Origin: Candidatus Endolissoclinum faulkneri L5
Lineage (GTDB): Bacteria > Pseudomonadota > Alphaproteobacteria > Thalassobaculales > Thalassobaculaceae
Direction: 5' to 3'
Assembly: GCF_000510265.1 (NCBI RefSeq)
Contig: NZ_CP006745.1
Coordinates: 1,323,654 to 1,387,653 of the forward strand
DNA length: 64,000 nucleotides
Shown here piece by piece: positions 41,362-49,475 of the stretch. The position numbers and the translations under genes were made by a program. The notes under the pieces were generated by a model. The model did no database searches and was not told where the DNA came from. It saw only the letters and a list, made by a program, of their open reading frames with translations. Position 1 is the stretch's first letter. Every line of letters begins with the position of its first letter.

Positions 41362-42327
41362 CTATTGTTTATGCGTAGCCTTATTCGCAAATCTACTTAA
41401 GTACTTCTCTGCTTCCAAAGCTGCCATGCAGCCCATTCCAGCAGCCGTAATCGCCTGACGATAGATCTTATCTGCACAATCGCCAGCCGCAAAAATGCCC
41501 GACACTGACGTCCTGGTTGAACCAGGTTCGACAACTAAATATCCATCCTGGTCAAGTAATAATTTATCGCGAAATATCTTAGTATCTGGTTCATGACCAA
41601 TAGCTACAAACAAACCTTCAGCAGACAAATCGATTGTCTTACCTGAATTTAAATTATTGATACGAATAGCTTCCAGTCCTTTCGAAGGGGAGATGCTACT
41701 CAGCACTTCCTCAACTACACTATTCCATATTATAGTAACTTTATCGTGATCTAATAACCTATCTTGCAAAATTTTTTCTGCACGCAAAGTATCTCGACGA
41801 TGTACCAAAGTCACTGAGCGACAAATGTTAGCCAAATAAAGAGCTTCTTCAACTGCGGCATTGCCACCACCAACTACAACTACATTTTTATTCCGATAAA
41901 AGGCACCATCGCAAATAGCACAGGCAGAAATCCCACGACCTTTAAAATGCTCCTCATTTGGCAAACCAAGCCAGCGAGCTCGGGCACCAGTGGCGATAAT
42001 AATACTTTTAGCCAAATAAACAACGCCCTGATCTGTTAAGCAAGAAAATGGATATTGCGAGAAATCAACCGAATTTACAATATCATAAACAATTTTAGCG
42101 CCTACATGCATGGCTTGTTTTTGCATTTTTTCCATTAGCCACGTACCCTGAACAACATCAGTGAAGCCAGGATAGTTCTCCACCTCTGAAGTAAGAGTCA
42201 TTTGTCCACCAGGTTGCAAACCAGTGAGGATCACCGGTGAAAGGTTTGCTCGCGCAGCATAAATTCCGGCAGTTAACCCAGCAGGTCCAGCGCCGAATAT
42301 AAGTAAATTTTCCTGATAATTAGGCAT
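41362..42327 (-). CDS. trxB: Thioredoxin reductase
   Basis: An NADPH-dependent flavoenzyme that reduces thioredoxin. The 321-aa sequence has the FAD-binding start LLIFGAGPAGLTAGIYAARA, the redox pair in CAICD near residue 138 (family CATCD), the NADPH motif VVVGGGNAAVEEALYL, and the closing FAAGDCADKIYRQAITAAGMGCMAALEAE. The length is normal. A perfect 14-bp inverted repeat lies 31-60 nt upstream of the start and would be in the promoter or leader. Confidence 0.96.
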   Translation of the reverse strand: MPNYQENLLIFGAGPAGLTAGIYAARANLSPVILTGLQPGGQMTLTSEVENYPGFTDVVQGTWLMEKMQKQAMHVGAKIVYDIVNSVDFSQYPFSCLTDQGVVYLAKSIIIATGARARWLGLPNEEHFKGRGISACAICDGAFYRNKNVVVVGGGNAAVEEALYLANICRSVTLVHRRDTLRAEKILQDRLLDHDKVTIIWNSVVEEVLSSISPSKGLEAIRINNLNSGKTIDLSAEGLFVAIGHEPDTKIFRDKLLLDQDGYLVVEPGSTRTSVSGIFAAGDCADKIYRQAITAAGMGCMAALEAEKYLSRFANKATHKQ

Positions 42328-42357
42328 TATAATATATATTTCCTCAAATCGTCAGGA

Positions 42358-42387
42358 AATTAGATAGGTACTCGTACCTATCTAATT
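42358..42387 (-). repeat. 14-bp perfect inverted repeat upstream of trxB
   Basis: AATTAGATAGGTAC at 42358-42371 pairs exactly with 42374-42387 over a 2-nt loop (TC). It is an operator- or hairpin-like site 31 nt before the trxB ATG. No known regulator consensus was recognised. Confidence 0.93.
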
Positions 42388-43404
42388 AAGGTAAAGTAAA
42401 CGAGATTATTTTATCTTTTAATAGCATAAATTTGTGCTTAGCCCACACTAACTATAATAATTTAATTCAAATAAATTATAAACTAACTTAATTGTCAATA
42501 AAATTGAGTCAAAATAAAAGACGCTCTGGAATAAATTATACAATATTTAATTAAACATTTGGAGGAGAAAGATAAGCCTATGGAGAATAACAAATTAATC
42601 TTAACATTAAGGAGTATTACTAAAAACAGATTATAAAACTTACTTAACTGAAGTATTGCATCTAGTTGCTTTTATTGTAACCACGAAAGTAAAACTAGAT
42701 TTAGCACTTAATAATTTTGATGTTAATTGGCAATATCGAAAACCAATAAAACAATCAAATTAAAAATTGGGTAATGAGTGTTTCTACAATAAAAAATGAA
42801 AATTTTTAATTTTATGATCAATCTCAGGCTACTCAAGCAATGCATTCTTTAATGCAAAAGAATTAATAAAATAACTGCAGTTAAGGTAATGAGAAATAAA
42901 TAAAGTTTACTATAGTATAAAGTACCAGATGATAAAATTTTTAATTTTGTTATCGAAGACTTTATTATCATTAAAATTAAAATAAAAAAACGTGCAAGCT
43001 TACTATTACTCAAATTAGTAATTAAAAAATAAATTTTATTTAGTAGTACAGGTTAATTTTTCATTAAAACAAAGTAGCCTTTATTGATTAACGTTTACCA
43101 AGGCGAGCGCTACAGCTTAAAAACAGTTAAGCATTTTACAACCAAAGTTTTTATATGTCTGCGCAAACATAATTGTGTATATTCTTTTGTACTAGATAGA
43201 TGATTTTGCAGAAATTTTTTAAATATCTTTGGTGGAAATTTTCATTAAATTTCCTTGATAGAAATTTTAATACTGTAAATTTGCTACAAAAGCGAATGTT
43301 GTTCTTTAATTTTAATTGAACAGCTTAGGATAACTTGGATGTTCTAAGTGAATTAACAGCTGGTTTAGCAGCACTATAATAAACTTATCGAAATAGGTCT
43401 AAAT
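42388..43404. other. Gene-free spacer between divergent trxB and the hydroxylase gene
   Basis: A strong ribosome-site-like GGAGGAG (42561-42567) precedes an 18-codon frame at 42580-42636 (MENNKLILTLRSITKNRL). This may be the remaining start of a lost gene. Nothing after it is recognisable. Confidence 0.5.
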
Positions 43405-44526
43405 ATGCAAGTAGATGCAATAGTAATTGGAGATGGTATTACTGGTCGTCTTGCTTACCGTGTTTTAAAGCGGTTGGGACTAGATACAATAATCATTGCT
43501 CCTAAAAAGTTAATTAAAGCTGATCCTCGCAATACCGCTATACTACCGTCAAGCGTTAATTATCTGTACGGTTTAGGAGTTAATGTTCCATCAAAGGCCA
43601 CACCCTTGCTTGGGATAGTCATTGAAAGCTTTGGATCATTTGGATTTATCGAGGAAAGATTTTCTGCTAAGGAAGTTAAAGAAACTTATTTAGCATTAAA
43701 TTTGCCGATCGGCGATCTTGCTAACCTAATGCAGCCGGAAAAGCACCTAGAAGATAAGATCAGTGCAATCAATAGCAATAAAAAACGTGTTACGATAAAG
43801 ACAAACAGAGGACATCAAGTAACCGCTCGATTAGTAATAGCAGCGGATGGAAAACTCTCGATTGCTTGTAAAAGTGCAAGTATTCGCATGCGTCAACGTC
43901 TACTTGGACTAAGCGCTCTTTGTGTTCCGGTCGCATTAAACGCTCCTCACTACGGGCTTTGTATAGAACGCTACGATGATATGGGATCTATCACAATTGT
44001 TCCTCTTGGAACTCATAATGGATCACTTATTCGCATCGCGCGAACTGAAGTAATTGATAAGATGATGTCGACTGGTTTATTGGGAATTGAAAGCGATACT
44101 CGCATTCGTCAACCAGCCTACAAACAGCTTAAAATCACGACACTACCAACGGTCTTCCCTCTATCCATAGGATGTTCATTATCTCTAGCACGAAATCGAG
44201 TAGTGGCTGTAGGAGATGCAGCGCATCTCCTACCCCCTATTGGAGCGCAGGGATGGAACTTAGCAGTGCGTGATATGATCACTTTAGAAAAAGTCCTCGC
44301 TACTGTTGCACGCTTAGGTGGTGATATTGGTAGCTCTGACACCTTATCGCGATACGCCTATCGGCGGCGTCGCGAGTTACCTGCTTACCTTATAACGATA
44401 GGAATACTATCCAAGGTAGCTACTAACACATCTCTATTTGGGCAATTAACTCGAAAATTTTGGCTAAGAAGGCTATCGGCTAACATAAACATCAAGCACT
44501 GGCTGATGCGTAAAGGCCTATCGTAA
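43405..44526 (+). CDS. UbiH/UbiF-family FAD-dependent ring hydroxylase
   Basis: Probably one of the flavin monooxygenases that hydroxylate the ubiquinone ring. The 373-aa protein has the FAD dinucleotide motif VIGDGITGRLAYRVL (GxGxxG present), the family RNTAIL start of the substrate domain (RTTAL in relatives), AADGKLS (the usual GADGxxS with the first Gly replaced), and the diagnostic VGDAAHLLPPIGAQGWNLAVRD. It is slightly shorter than the usual 390-410 aa. Which ring position it modifies (UbiH, UbiF or UbiL) cannot be told from sequence alone. It is flanked by large spacers and is probably transcribed alone. Confidence 0.82.
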   Translation: MQVDAIVIGDGITGRLAYRVLKRLGLDTIIIAPKKLIKADPRNTAILPSSVNYLYGLGVNVPSKATPLLGIVIESFGSFGFIEERFSAKEVKETYLALNLPIGDLANLMQPEKHLEDKISAINSNKKRVTIKTNRGHQVTARLVIAADGKLSIACKSASIRMRQRLLGLSALCVPVALNAPHYGLCIERYDDMGSITIVPLGTHNGSLIRIARTEVIDKMMSTGLLGIESDTRIRQPAYKQLKITTLPTVFPLSIGCSLSLARNRVVAVGDAAHLLPPIGAQGWNLAVRDMITLEKVLATVARLGGDIGSSDTLSRYAYRRRRELPAYLITIGILSKVATNTSLFGQLTRKFWLRRLSANINIKHWLMRKGLS

Positions 44527-45616
44527 ACGACATCTTCTGCATCAAACGCTGCATGACATTGCTATTGAGTATTTTATTAGTTCTAAGTATCTTCTAGAGT
44601 ACTAAATAAAACATGCTGCACTGAGATATGCTTATCTTCTAATAAGATATTATTTTTGTATTTCATATTTAAAGTGATATTAGATCAATCATCTGCTGAT
44701 TGATAGTTTAGTTAAATCTTATTCCATATGAATATTTATTAGCCTCTGGCAGGTAGAGGAAATTTTGTCTGTATAACATTATCACCGTCTATTTACGTGA
44801 ATAGGGGGCAGTAAAAATTTTCACTCTTAATTTTTTAGTTAATTTAGATAAATTTAGTCATTATGATATGCAAGCACTGCAACTTGTTCACAGAGTAGAT
44901 TGTTGTCTTGGTATTGGCAAGACATCTTGCTGTTTTCTTATAGTAAGAAGATTAAAATTACGAAGGCCTTCGTAATTTTAAAAAGCAACGATAAACCTGA
45001 AATTGCATATTAAATTCAGTATATTTTCCTTAATATTTTAAACAACCCACGAGGAGCATATTTTTAAAACTACCTAATTAAAAATGATTGTATTTTTGCT
45101 GGAATTAGTTATTCGATTGATTAATAATCTAAGTAAAACCTAAGCTTTTTGTTTACTGTTTTCCCTAACCTGTTTAATTGCAAACAATATATCATACTAA
45201 ATAAATACCAAATCCTCTTTCTTTGATATTTTATAAATGATTATAGCTTATTCTCTAATCATAGAGAACCAGAAGTTATTCGTATTTCTTACAGAAATGC
45301 AGTTTATCTAAACTGAGTGTTGCAATTTTATCCAAAAAACAAAACTTAGCCTTAAGTTTATATTAGTTGAGAAATTCTAACATCTAGTCAATCGGTAATT
45401 TTGCTAAGAAATCCAACAACTATGATTCTTGTTCAGTTTTTTACCTAACGTATTGAATCAGTATAATGATTTATTTAATAAACTTTGCTGCCAACATTAA
45501 AAACTTAATAAAAAGTTTTTAAGCTATAAGGTCACTTAGTAGTAAGTTATTTAAAGGTTACTTATAAATAACTTTTTAATAACGCCTAAATACTAGACCA
45601 TTACAAAGATTATCCA
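44527..45616. other. Gene-free spacer with a perfect 30-nt palindrome
   Basis: About 1.1 kb before pyrB without any recognised gene. It contains the palindrome at 44952-44981 and a 9-bp inverted repeat near 45543-45573. Confidence 0.65.
44952..44981. repeat. Perfect 30-nt palindrome
   Basis: The arms 44952-44966 and 44967-44981 are exact reverse complements with no loop (centre AAGGCCTT). The right half ends in TTTTAA. It lies 426 nt after the hydroxylase stop and 636 nt before pyrB, so it is an unlikely terminator. Confidence 0.96.
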
Positions 45617-46603
45617 ATGATCAAAGCTAATTCACAGACCTCGACATTAACATCAGCGAATCATCAACATAAAGTCTACCCACATCATCACCTGCTAGGC
45701 ATTGATGGGCTTACTAAACTAGACATTGATCATCTTCTTAACAGGTCTGAATATTTCGTTAAACATAACCAACAGATAAATAAAAAATGCAGCAACTTAC
45801 AGGGCCGCACCATAATTAACTTGTTTTTTGAAAGTTCTACGCGAACCAAAACTAGCTTCGAGCTGGCTGGCAAGCGCCTTGGGAGTGACGTTATCAATAT
45901 GTCAATCGAATCTTCCTCAATAAAAAAAGGCGAAAGTTTGATTGACACTGCAATGACTCTTAATGCCATGCATCCAGATGTTTTAGTCGTACGTCATCCA
46001 GAATCCGGTGAGGTACAGTTGTTGTCACAGAAAGTTAAATGCTCGGTTATTAATGCGGGCGACGGAAGTCATGAGCATCCTACCCAAGCATTATTAGATG
46101 CCTTAACTATACGCCGACGTAAGGGATCTCTGGAAGGGTTAGAAGTTGCGATTTGCGGCGATATCACCCATAGCCGAGTTGCTCGCTCTAATATTCACCT
46201 ACTATTAATCATGGGCGCTCGAGTACGCCTTATCGCACCACCTACTTTGCTGCCAAGCAAAATCGAGTGCATGGGGGTTCAGATACACCACAACATGAAA
46301 AGCGGCATAGCTGGTTGCGATATTATAATGATGCTTCGTTTACAAAAAGAAAGAACGCATGGGTCATTTGTACCTTCTGCGCGTGAGTATTTCCGATATT
46401 TCGGCCTAGATATGAATAAACTTCAAGCGGCCAAACCAAACGCGCTAATTATGCACCCAGGACCGATGAATCGTGGTGTAGAAATCGATAGCTTAGTGGC
46501 AGATGACATTAAACGGTCATTAATTCGCGAACAAGTAGAAATGGGGGTTGCTGTCCGCATGGCTGTACTTGATCTCCTTGTGGGTGGCCAGGGCAAAATT
46601 TAG
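45617..46603 (+). CDS. pyrB: Aspartate carbamoyltransferase catalytic chain
   Basis: Condenses carbamoyl phosphate and aspartate, the committed step of pyrimidine synthesis. The 328-aa sequence shows the carbamoyl-phosphate loop [10 protein letters not shown] near residue 75, the flexible-loop region [31 protein letters not shown], and the C-terminal [11 protein letters not shown]. There is no PyrI-type regulatory gene nearby. It is followed after 15 nt by pyrC, consistent with a pyrBC operon in which ATCase and dihydroorotase chains associate, as known in Pseudomonas. Confidence 0.97.
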   Translation: MIKANSQTSTLTSANHQHKVYPHHHLLGIDGLTKLDIDHLLNRSEYFVKHNQQINKKCSNLQGRTIINLFFESSTRTKTSFELAGKRLGSDVINMSIESSSIKKGESLIDTAMTLNAMHPDVLVVRHPESGEVQLLSQKVKCSVINAGDGSHEHPTQALLDALTIRRRKGSLEGLEVAICGDITHSRVARSNIHLLLIMGARVRLIAPPTLLPSKIECMGVQIHHNMKSGIAGCDIIMMLRLQKERTHGSFVPSAREYFRYFGLDMNKLQAAKPNALIMHPGPMNRGVEIDSLVADDIKRSLIREQVEMGVAVRMAVLDLLVGGQGKI

Positions 46604-46618
46604 ATAAAAAATTAATTA

Positions 46619-47908
46619 ATGACAACACTTTATAATAATGCTCGACTGCTTGATCCGGCTAGCGGACTTGACATGATAGGTGCGCTAGTAGTTCACGAAG
46701 GCAAAATTGCTAAGGTAAGCAATAAGGTATTTGTTGATTCCTCGCGGGTGGATAGTGATATTATCGACTGTGGAGAACGTTGTCTCGCTCCTGGACTAGT
46801 TGATATGCGAGCACAAGTACGTGAACCGGGTAATGAGCATATCGAGAATATGTCCTCAGCACAAAAGGCAGCTGTAGCCGGAGGTATAACCACCTTTGCT
46901 CCTCTACCAAATACTAATCCAGTAATCGACGATGTTTCGTTGCTTGAATTCGTACAACGAAGAGCTCTGGAAATCGGTCTCGCTAACGTGCACCCTTATG
47001 CTGCGATCACTAAAGGGCTAAGAGGACATGAAATAACAGAATTTGGAATGTTAGCAGATAGTGGAGCGGTCGCTTTTACTGATGGCAAGCATTCGGTCGC
47101 TAACTCTTTGGTAATGCGTCGAGCACTATCTTACGCTAGCATGTTTAAACGCACTATAGTCCAGCACCCAGAAGACCCTTATTTAGCTAGTAAAGGGTCA
47201 GCTAATGAGGGCCAAACTGCGACGCGGTTAGGATTATCTGGCATTCCCTCAGCAGCAGAAGTGATAATGCTCGAACGAGATTTACGACTAGTAGAATTGA
47301 CCGGGGGTAATTATCATGCGGCTCACCTTTCTACGGCAGCAGCTGTAGAAGCCATCCGTCAGGCAAAAAAAAGAGGACTACCAGTTACATGTGAAACCGC
47401 TCCACCATATTTTGCACTAAATGAAGATGCTATTATCGGATACCGCACATTTGCTCGGCTTTCCCCTCCATTACGTAGCGAACAAGACCGACTAGCAGTT
47501 GTTGCTGGTCTCGCTGACGGCACCATAGATGCTATAGCTAGTGATCATGATCCACACGATCCCGATAGAAAAAACGTCCCATTTTCACAAGCAGCGCCGG
47601 GGGGCATCGGATTAGAAACTCTACTTACTATAAGTTTAGAGTTAGTCCATACTAAAGCTATGAAATTAATAGATTTGCTGCAGCGACTCACCGTTGCTCC
47701 AGCACGTATCTTAGGCCTCCCATACGGTACACTAAAAGTAGGTGGAGATGCTGATTTAGTGATATTTGATTTAAACCGGATAGGCAAGGTAGCGCCTGAA
47801 CGTTTTGCATCTAAATCTCGAAACACACCATTTGATAAAAGGCCGATAGAAGGTCGCGTCTGGCGAACAGTTTACCGTGGTAACGTGGTTTATGATGTCG
47901 AAAAATAA
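46619..47908 (+). CDS. pyrC: Dihydroorotase-like protein lacking the HxH metal motif (PyrC/PyrX type)
   Basis: A member of the cyclic amidohydrolase superfamily in the pyrBC operon, 429 aa. The usual zinc motif after strand 1 (DxHxHxREPG) reads DMRAQVREPG, so both metal-binding His residues are absent. Later family motifs remain: PNTNPVIDD, VQHPEDP, YHAAHLS, and ASDHDPHD. Alphaproteobacterial pyrB-linked copies commonly lack HxH, and Pseudomonas PyrX is a non-catalytic partner needed for ATCase assembly. This one is therefore probably structural, with an active dihydroorotase encoded elsewhere. The rest of the sequence is sound and the C-terminus (GRVWRTVYRGNVVYD) is typical. Confidence 0.9.
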   Translation: MTTLYNNARLLDPASGLDMIGALVVHEGKIAKVSNKVFVDSSRVDSDIIDCGERCLAPGLVDMRAQVREPGNEHIENMSSAQKAAVAGGITTFAPLPNTNPVIDDVSLLEFVQRRALEIGLANVHPYAAITKGLRGHEITEFGMLADSGAVAFTDGKHSVANSLVMRRALSYASMFKRTIVQHPEDPYLASKGSANEGQTATRLGLSGIPSAAEVIMLERDLRLVELTGGNYHAAHLSTAAAVEAIRQAKKRGLPVTCETAPPYFALNEDAIIGYRTFARLSPPLRSEQDRLAVVAGLADGTIDAIASDHDPHDPDRKNVPFSQAAPGGIGLETLLTISLELVHTKAMKLIDLLQRLTVAPARILGLPYGTLKVGGDADLVIFDLNRIGKVAPERFASKSRNTPFDKRPIEGRVWRTVYRGNVVYDVEK

Positions 47909-47966
47909 ACTTTTGCAAAGAAACAATTCGGGCTTTAATTTATAATCTATTTCTGTTAAATTGATC

Positions 47967-48566
47967 ATGCATGCATATGAGTGTTGTGTTGTCGTTGTAG
48001 CTACTTATCTAATTGGCTCAATCCCTTTCGGTCTGATCATTACTAAGTGTTTCGGACTTAATGACATTCGTTTAATTGGTTCTCATAACATTGGCGCCAC
48101 TAACGTTCTACGAACCGGTCACAAAAGTCTTGCATTAGCCACAGTGCTATTTGATAGCTGCAAAGGCATCATCGCGGCATTAGGTGGCTGCCAATTTGGC
48201 AACGATACGGCTAGCTTAGCCGCAGTCTGGGTGGTTATCGGGCATTGTTTTCCATTATGGATAAAATTTAAAGGCGGGAAAGGGGTAGCAACAGCTATCG
48301 GTGTATGGTTAGCCTTAGCTACTGATATTGGAATTATCGTTTGTCTACTTTGGCTAATCGTCGCTTCTGTATTTCGTTATGCCTCAGCTGCTTCGTTAGC
48401 AGCTATAGCGGTAGCACCTTTGCTCGCATGGAATATGGGCAATATTGAATTTGTTCAAGCTGGAATAGTAATCGTGAGCATAATATGGCTACGCCATTAT
48501 CATAACATTCGCAGGATTATTGCAGGTTGTGAAAGCAAGATTGTATTGCACGAAAAAAAACAATAA
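47967..48566 (+). CDS. plsY: Glycerol-3-phosphate acyltransferase PlsY
   Basis: A membrane enzyme that acylates glycerol 3-phosphate from acyl-phosphate, starting phospholipid synthesis. The 199-aa protein has about five hydrophobic segments and the three family motifs: SHNIGATNVLR near residue 40, KFKGGKGVATAIG near residue 105, and RHYHNIRRI near 180. ATG 47967 is used rather than TTG 47961. It lies 58 nt after pyrC, in the usual pyrB-pyrC-plsY order. dprA and topA normally follow: topA is present, dprA is missing. Confidence 0.95.
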   Translation: MHAYECCVVVVATYLIGSIPFGLIITKCFGLNDIRLIGSHNIGATNVLRTGHKSLALATVLFDSCKGIIAALGGCQFGNDTASLAAVWVVIGHCFPLWIKFKGGKGVATAIGVWLALATDIGIIVCLLWLIVASVFRYASAASLAAIAVAPLLAWNMGNIEFVQAGIVIVSIIWLRHYHNIRRIIAGCESKIVLHEKKQ

Positions 48567-49475
48567 ATACAGCAAAGTTAATAAAGATTTTTCTTAATTC
48601 GATAGTGCAAACATTTTAATTTGCGATCTGACATAATTCCCACGCTTGCTTCTTATTAATTTAATGTTATTCCGTTTGCTGCGTAAGATTGCAGCCAGCA
48701 CGAATTAATTTTTTTATATTAATTAGTTGATCTACATCAATGAGCTTCAAAAAATATTTTCTAAATCCTTAATACACTTTTGTAAAATTTTTTTAATAAC
48801 AGTAAAAAATAATTAATATATTAATTTAATACAATAACAAACGCGCTTACCAATTACTAGTTACACAGAAAATTACGATTCATTGAAAATGAATCAATGA
48901 TAAAGCATATTTACAATAATCTTTTATTAGCAGTATGGCTTACTTATTACATAATTAGATAAATTAAAAATTGCTTTTGGTGTAGATAATTACTCAATTA
49001 AGGGCTATCGGACTATAGAACAGACTTAATTAATTATGAGGTTTGAATTTAACTGAGAAGAATTGAGCAATTAATTGATTGAATTTATTGATAAATAAGA
49101 TCTAATATCTAACTACAGACCAATTGGTATTAATCTTTTAATACTCAATACTAATGTACTCTACGAGTAAAACAAGATTTTTATTATACTTACAGTATGA
49201 ATTGTTTATTATAATGGCAATTATTCATATAGATTATTAGGAGTATAACATATAGATTATAGGAGTATAATACATTTATTCTATAAATTTACAAATACAT
49301 TAATCATAAAAGTATTTTTACTTGTGGAAATGAGGTTGAGAAAATTAATCTTAAAAAGTTAAAATATTAATAATTAACAATTATGCTCTTGTATGTATTT
49401 TGAATTTTATTCAAACCTATCTTCTATTTGCATACTGCTAATGAGAACAAATCTTAAAAAGGCGAGTAGTACGGT
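48567..49475. other. Spacer where dprA would be expected
   Basis: 0.9 kb between plsY and topA, the usual site of dprA. No dprA motif (GSRGID, GGG(V/L)D, RNRI) could be found; one weak string (LFRLLRKIAAS near 48670) is not enough to call a relic. A near-duplicate pair, CATATAGATTATTAGGAGTATAA and a copy lacking three bases, lies at about 49226-49268. Confidence 0.5.

Noticed and set aside
42561-42636. 18-codon ORF behind a strong GGAGGAG site
   Set aside because: No homology recognised; spacing to the ATG is long (12 nt). Noted only as a possible gene start relic.
48640-48710. LFRLLRKIAAS as a dprA N-terminal relic
   Set aside because: Short, low-complexity match; no downstream DprA motifs.
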